Of a DNA stretch of 64,000 bases, positions 60,597 to 64,000 are shown piece after piece. Position numbers and translations under genes: made by a program. Below the pieces are notes generated by a model. That model saw only the letters and a list, made by a program, of their open reading frames with translations, did no database searches and had not been told where the DNA came from. Positions within the stretch are counted from its first letter, which is position 1; every line of letters starts with the position of its first letter. Where the stretch lies: NCBI GenBank assembly GCA_963971285.1, contig OZ020255.1, positions 18,941,046-19,005,045 on the forward strand, in the 5' to 3' direction. Source of the DNA: Astropecten irregularis. Lineage: Eukaryota; Echinodermata; Asteroidea; Paxillosida; Astropectinidae.

Positions 60597-62204
60597 ATTT
60601 GCCCAGGTTATTTTTCAAGAAATGAAGGGCCTTATGAAAATAAGGGTCATCGTTTTGAAGGAAAATGTAGATCCTATGTTCATTATGTAAATCATAGATT
60701 TATCCATGAAAACTCGGTTTGACATTTTGTTTGGAATGAAACTGGTTTCACCCAATTGAGACGAAGTACATTTCACTATATGAAATGTCTCCTCGTCACC
60801 ACATGATCACTTCCCTCGTTCCCAGTTCCATCATCCTTCATACCATCTCATACACTCAGATTCTCACAACCTCTCTCTCACATCATAATTTCTCTTTCTT
60901 CGTCTTCGGTGTGCCCACAACTTGTGTTTGTGCGCCTCTCTACAATATTGTTTGATTTATGTACATGTATTTACATTATTTACATATTGGATGACTTACA
61001 TATAATTAACAATTAAATAATGTGTAATTGCTGTAACTGACTGTGCCATATTTCATGTGAAGTAGAATCGTACCGTGTTTCAGTTACGTCTATGAGTGCC
61101 TTGATGCTCGGAAAAGCTACTGATGTCACTACTTCACTTAACATGGCAGTCATTCCACAATGCACTGAAGTAATAACGGCTTCTATATACAGTGTTCGTG
61201 TTTGCTGTTTATGTTAACTATCGTGATCCCAACTTTAGGTGTCAGGAGATTCAACACGAGAGGCCGACAATGAGGAAAGACTGTGAATGTGTTCATCGCA
61301 GCTAAAATGCATGTTTTAGTGCTGATATCTCAAGCTAAATGTGCCTCATTTTGCTAAACCACATTACATACACGTTTGTAAAGTCGATCCAAGTAAAAAA
61401 AAAGATCAATTCTTGGGGCGTACATTGTGCGATTATGTGATTTTCTCACATTACAAATATACCAATCCAAATTATCAGTAATGGATTCTGTAAGAGCATT
61501 TCGTTGGCATGGATTTATTTACACGCATAGCGCCCTCTTGTGACACAAAAACGAATTTGAAGTATAAAAAGGTTGAACGGACACCATGATCAAAATGCAC
61601 AGAGACTTCGTACAAAATGCGAGTGAGTGACACCGTGGGGAATATTGTTACTAAGCATTATGACAACCGCCCTCTAGGACAACGCCCTCTAGCGGTTGGG
61701 TGCATCAGCATCAGTGAGGCTTCCAAGCCTAATACATGAACAAACATAAAGTGATTGAAAAAGTAGTAGATTTAAGTACAGCATAGATGGCAGTGACATG
61801 TCCACGTGCTGCCTTCGAGATAACGCATCCATCATACATGTGTATAACGTCCATCAGAACATGGCCCATTCAATGAGCATTTTTCTGACAAAATGTAACG
61901 ATTAACAGGAAATGTACATTTAGATATGAACATCATCTCTAACCATACAGTACAGGCAGTGTCACCTTCAACTGCAGCTGCATCATTGAGCCACAGAATA
62001 CTGATTTAAACTTAAACTCTCAGAGAATATATCTCACTCTCATATTATCAAAGCACCTACATGTAGCTAGTCCCACAGTGACTTTCACAACTACGCGTGT
62101 GATAATGATTTATAACTGTGCAAAACAAAATCTCATTAGAGTCATCTACTCGTTGCTATGGAATGTAGGTATGTATTCGATCTCAACGCGCATGAAGCGC
62201 GCCC

Positions 62205-62754
62205 TCAGCGTTCGACATTATCCGTGAATGGTTTCATCTCCTGTGATAGTTGGTCCATGGACGTGGAGGCTTGAGGGTTCTTACGATAGTTGACTGATAG
62301 GACGACCTCTGACGTGGTGGCCATGACGCAAGAGCCGTTGGTGTGAGTTCGCCGGCGGCTGGAGCTACCGAAGGTGTAGCGGCTCTTGGCAATACGCCGC
62401 CTGATGGCCATCCGAACCTAGAAGGAAAGGACGAAAGGACGGAGGGTGTAATTACTGGTGCAAACTCTTGATGTGTGTCAAAGGAACTCTTTATGATAGG
62501 AAATACGATTTCAAAGAGTTGGCTAAGTGATGAAAACTGAGAATTCCGAGACATGGAAAGGAAAGCTTTGAGAATGGAGTCGATAGTACCTTTTCCCCCA
62601 GCTAATTTGGCCATCTAAACGTACTCCCCAATTCCATATAAACCTGTTCTTTAAACTCGTTTGATTTTGTAAAACAACATTCAACAAAATAGGCCTAAGA
62701 TGCGTGACTTACCTCAGCGTTCATAAAGCAGTAGATAACAGCAACGAACACCCC
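62205..62754 (-). CDS. Second class B1 GPCR, last two exons (partial, minus strand)
   Basis: Two minus-strand exons: 62713-62754 (42 nt) and 62205-62417, with stop. The first has acceptor cgcag and donor gtaagt and encodes GVFVAVIYCFMNAE (TM7). The second has acceptor ccttctag and starts VRMAIRRRIAKSRYTF (helix 8), followed by a basic SSRRR cluster and a Ser/Thr-rich 70-residue tail ending TDNVER. The 42-nt exon and its phase match gene 1, so the two are paralogues within the family, but too little is visible to name the subfamily. Upstream exons lie beyond the right edge of the window; none was recognised at 62755-64000. The gene converges on gene 1, with stops about 8.1 kb apart. A longer frame at 62234-62614 is intron read in another phase. 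Confidence 0.85.
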
Positions 62755-62793
62755 CTGCGAAGAAATGAGATCAATATTATTGCATTGAAATTT

Positions 62794-63135
62794 CATATCA
62801 CGGGGAAAATCCTATATTACATGGAAAATCTTATATCACATGGACAATCCCATATCACATGGAAAATCCCATATCACATGGAAAATCCCATATCACATGG
62901 AAAATCCCATATCACATGGAAAATCCCATATCACATGGAAAATCCCATATCACATGGAAAATCCCATATCGCATGGAAAATCCCATATCACATAAAAAAT
63001 CCCATATCACATGGAAAATCCCATATCACATGGAAAATCCCATATCGCATGGAAAATCCCATATCACATGGAAAAACCCATATCACATGGAAAACTCACA
63101 TGGAAAACCCCATATAATATGGAAAATCCCATGGA
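62794..63135. repeat. 19-bp minisatellite in intron of GPCR gene 2
   Basis: About 17-18 copies of CATGGAAAATCCCATATCA with few substitutions. Because 19 is not a multiple of 3 and the unit has no stop in these frames, it creates overlapping long ORFs in the plus frames with a MENPISHGKSHITWKIPYH period. These are artefacts, not a gene. On the minus strand it sits about 40 bp upstream of the 42-nt exon acceptor. Confidence 0.97.
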
Positions 63136-64000
63136 AGGTCAGAGACTGTGCATAATGGTCGAGGGAGGAACACAACTATACTTCGGTACTCCCTACGTCT
63201 TCGTGTAAAGACTTGTCTACATTTTAAATGAAAAGTGGTAATTTGCACGGTTGAAACACTTGTGAACGATTTTACGAATCAGTGTAACATGCACAAAATA
63301 AAACAAAAACCAATTCCTTTGTAATATTCTGATTATGAATGAGATTTGAAGCGTTGCAGAAGCTGTGTAAACAAAGACTAAATTCCACGTTTCATCTCAA
63401 AATCACACCCTTCCCAGATATTCTTGAATCCCCTGAACCTCTCTTAGTAATTTATTATGGAATCTTCCATGTTTTTTTGGTTTTTTTAAGATCAATGTGA
63501 AGATTTTAAACAGACCGAAATACTGGATCGAGGTTTCACAAATAGAACTAGTGCTAGATGGAGTGTCGCCCTGTAAATAAAACTTCTGACTACTTCTAGT
63601 TCTAATACCTCTTTCCATCAAGTATAGATGTTCACGCCAAAAACCACGAGGTAAATATTTGTTTGAGGGAATCAGAAATTTGTAATGATCCGATGTTGCG
63701 ATCACTACTAAGCAGAAGCCTGCATTGCCTATGAATCACGCTGAGTCGCTGACCCGACAACGTTTGATTTGCCAAGCCAGATATTTGATATTGGATGTAC
63801 AGTAGTAGTAGCCCGTGGATGGACGCTGACCTGAAGAAGATGCTATAGTAAGTGGTGTGTTTTATCTTCTTCTCCCGTGTGACATTTCGACAGGTGGACC
63901 GGGGGTACGTAGCATGAGCTACCGTCATTTGTTGGCGTTTTCCCCACGGCAATGTCACACTGGATAGGCCTAAAACCTCGGTGTATACGTCCCCAACTCA

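Noticed and set aside
62234..62614. 126-codon minus-strand ORF at the end of GPCR gene 2
   Set aside because: Starts in the intron and reads the last exon in the wrong phase; the spliced frame gives the helix-8 sequence.
62704..63155. Overlapping ORFs of 137, 98 and 65 codons with a 19-residue repeat
   Set aside because: They are the three frames of a 19-bp minisatellite in an intron, with no independent coding evidence.

Overview
This is a piece of animal nuclear genome: AT-rich, with few genes, small exons bounded by GT/AG, long introns, and many small non-coding transposons, tRNA-derived SINEs and minisatellites. It does not look like a prokaryote or a virus. The receptor sequences and the SINE style fit a marine invertebrate, perhaps an invertebrate deuterostome (hemichordate, echinoderm or amphioxus-like). 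I cannot name the species, and this placement is inference.

Two protein-coding loci can be supported. The first, about 41,964-54,133 on the plus strand, is a class B1 (secretin-family) GPCR of the calcitonin receptor / CALCRL type. I reconstructed twelve coding exons by reading splice sites and phase, and every junction keeps frame. Together they encode a six-cysteine hormone-binding ectodomain, seven membrane helices, helix 8 and a long tail ending in TEV. The signal-peptide exon was not found. The 42-nt TM7 exon can also be read straight through its own donor into a short alternative tail that again starts with a helix-8-like basic stretch, so the locus appears able to make a 110-residue-shorter receptor. 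The second locus, on the minus strand at 62,205-62,754, holds the last two exons of another class B1 GPCR with the same 42-nt exon. The two genes converge tail to tail about 8 kb apart, and the second runs off the right edge of the window.

Layout. 1-6.5 kb: a GC-rich left edge, E-box and CRE palindromes, a 22-bp minisatellite with a 7-unit higher-order pattern, and several foldback elements. 6.5-8.4 kb: the 3' end of a LINE and a full tRNA-headed SINE. 8.4-41.5 kb: long stretches with no recognisable gene, carrying repeats only: TTAA-flanked elements, 'TCGATTT' foldbacks, hammerhead-like Penelope/retrozyme-type motifs and tRNA-like heads. 42-54 kb: GPCR gene 1, with repeats in its introns. 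54-62 kb: its 3' flank, a GTCGTG microsatellite, a weak candidate first exon near 57.15 kb, a 234-bp perfect-looking palindrome and further inverted-repeat elements. 62-64 kb: the end of GPCR gene 2, with a 19-bp minisatellite in its last visible intron.

Operons, CRISPR arrays and bacterial signals are absent, as expected. Exon calls rest on homology to the well-known family and on splice phase; no transcript evidence was available.
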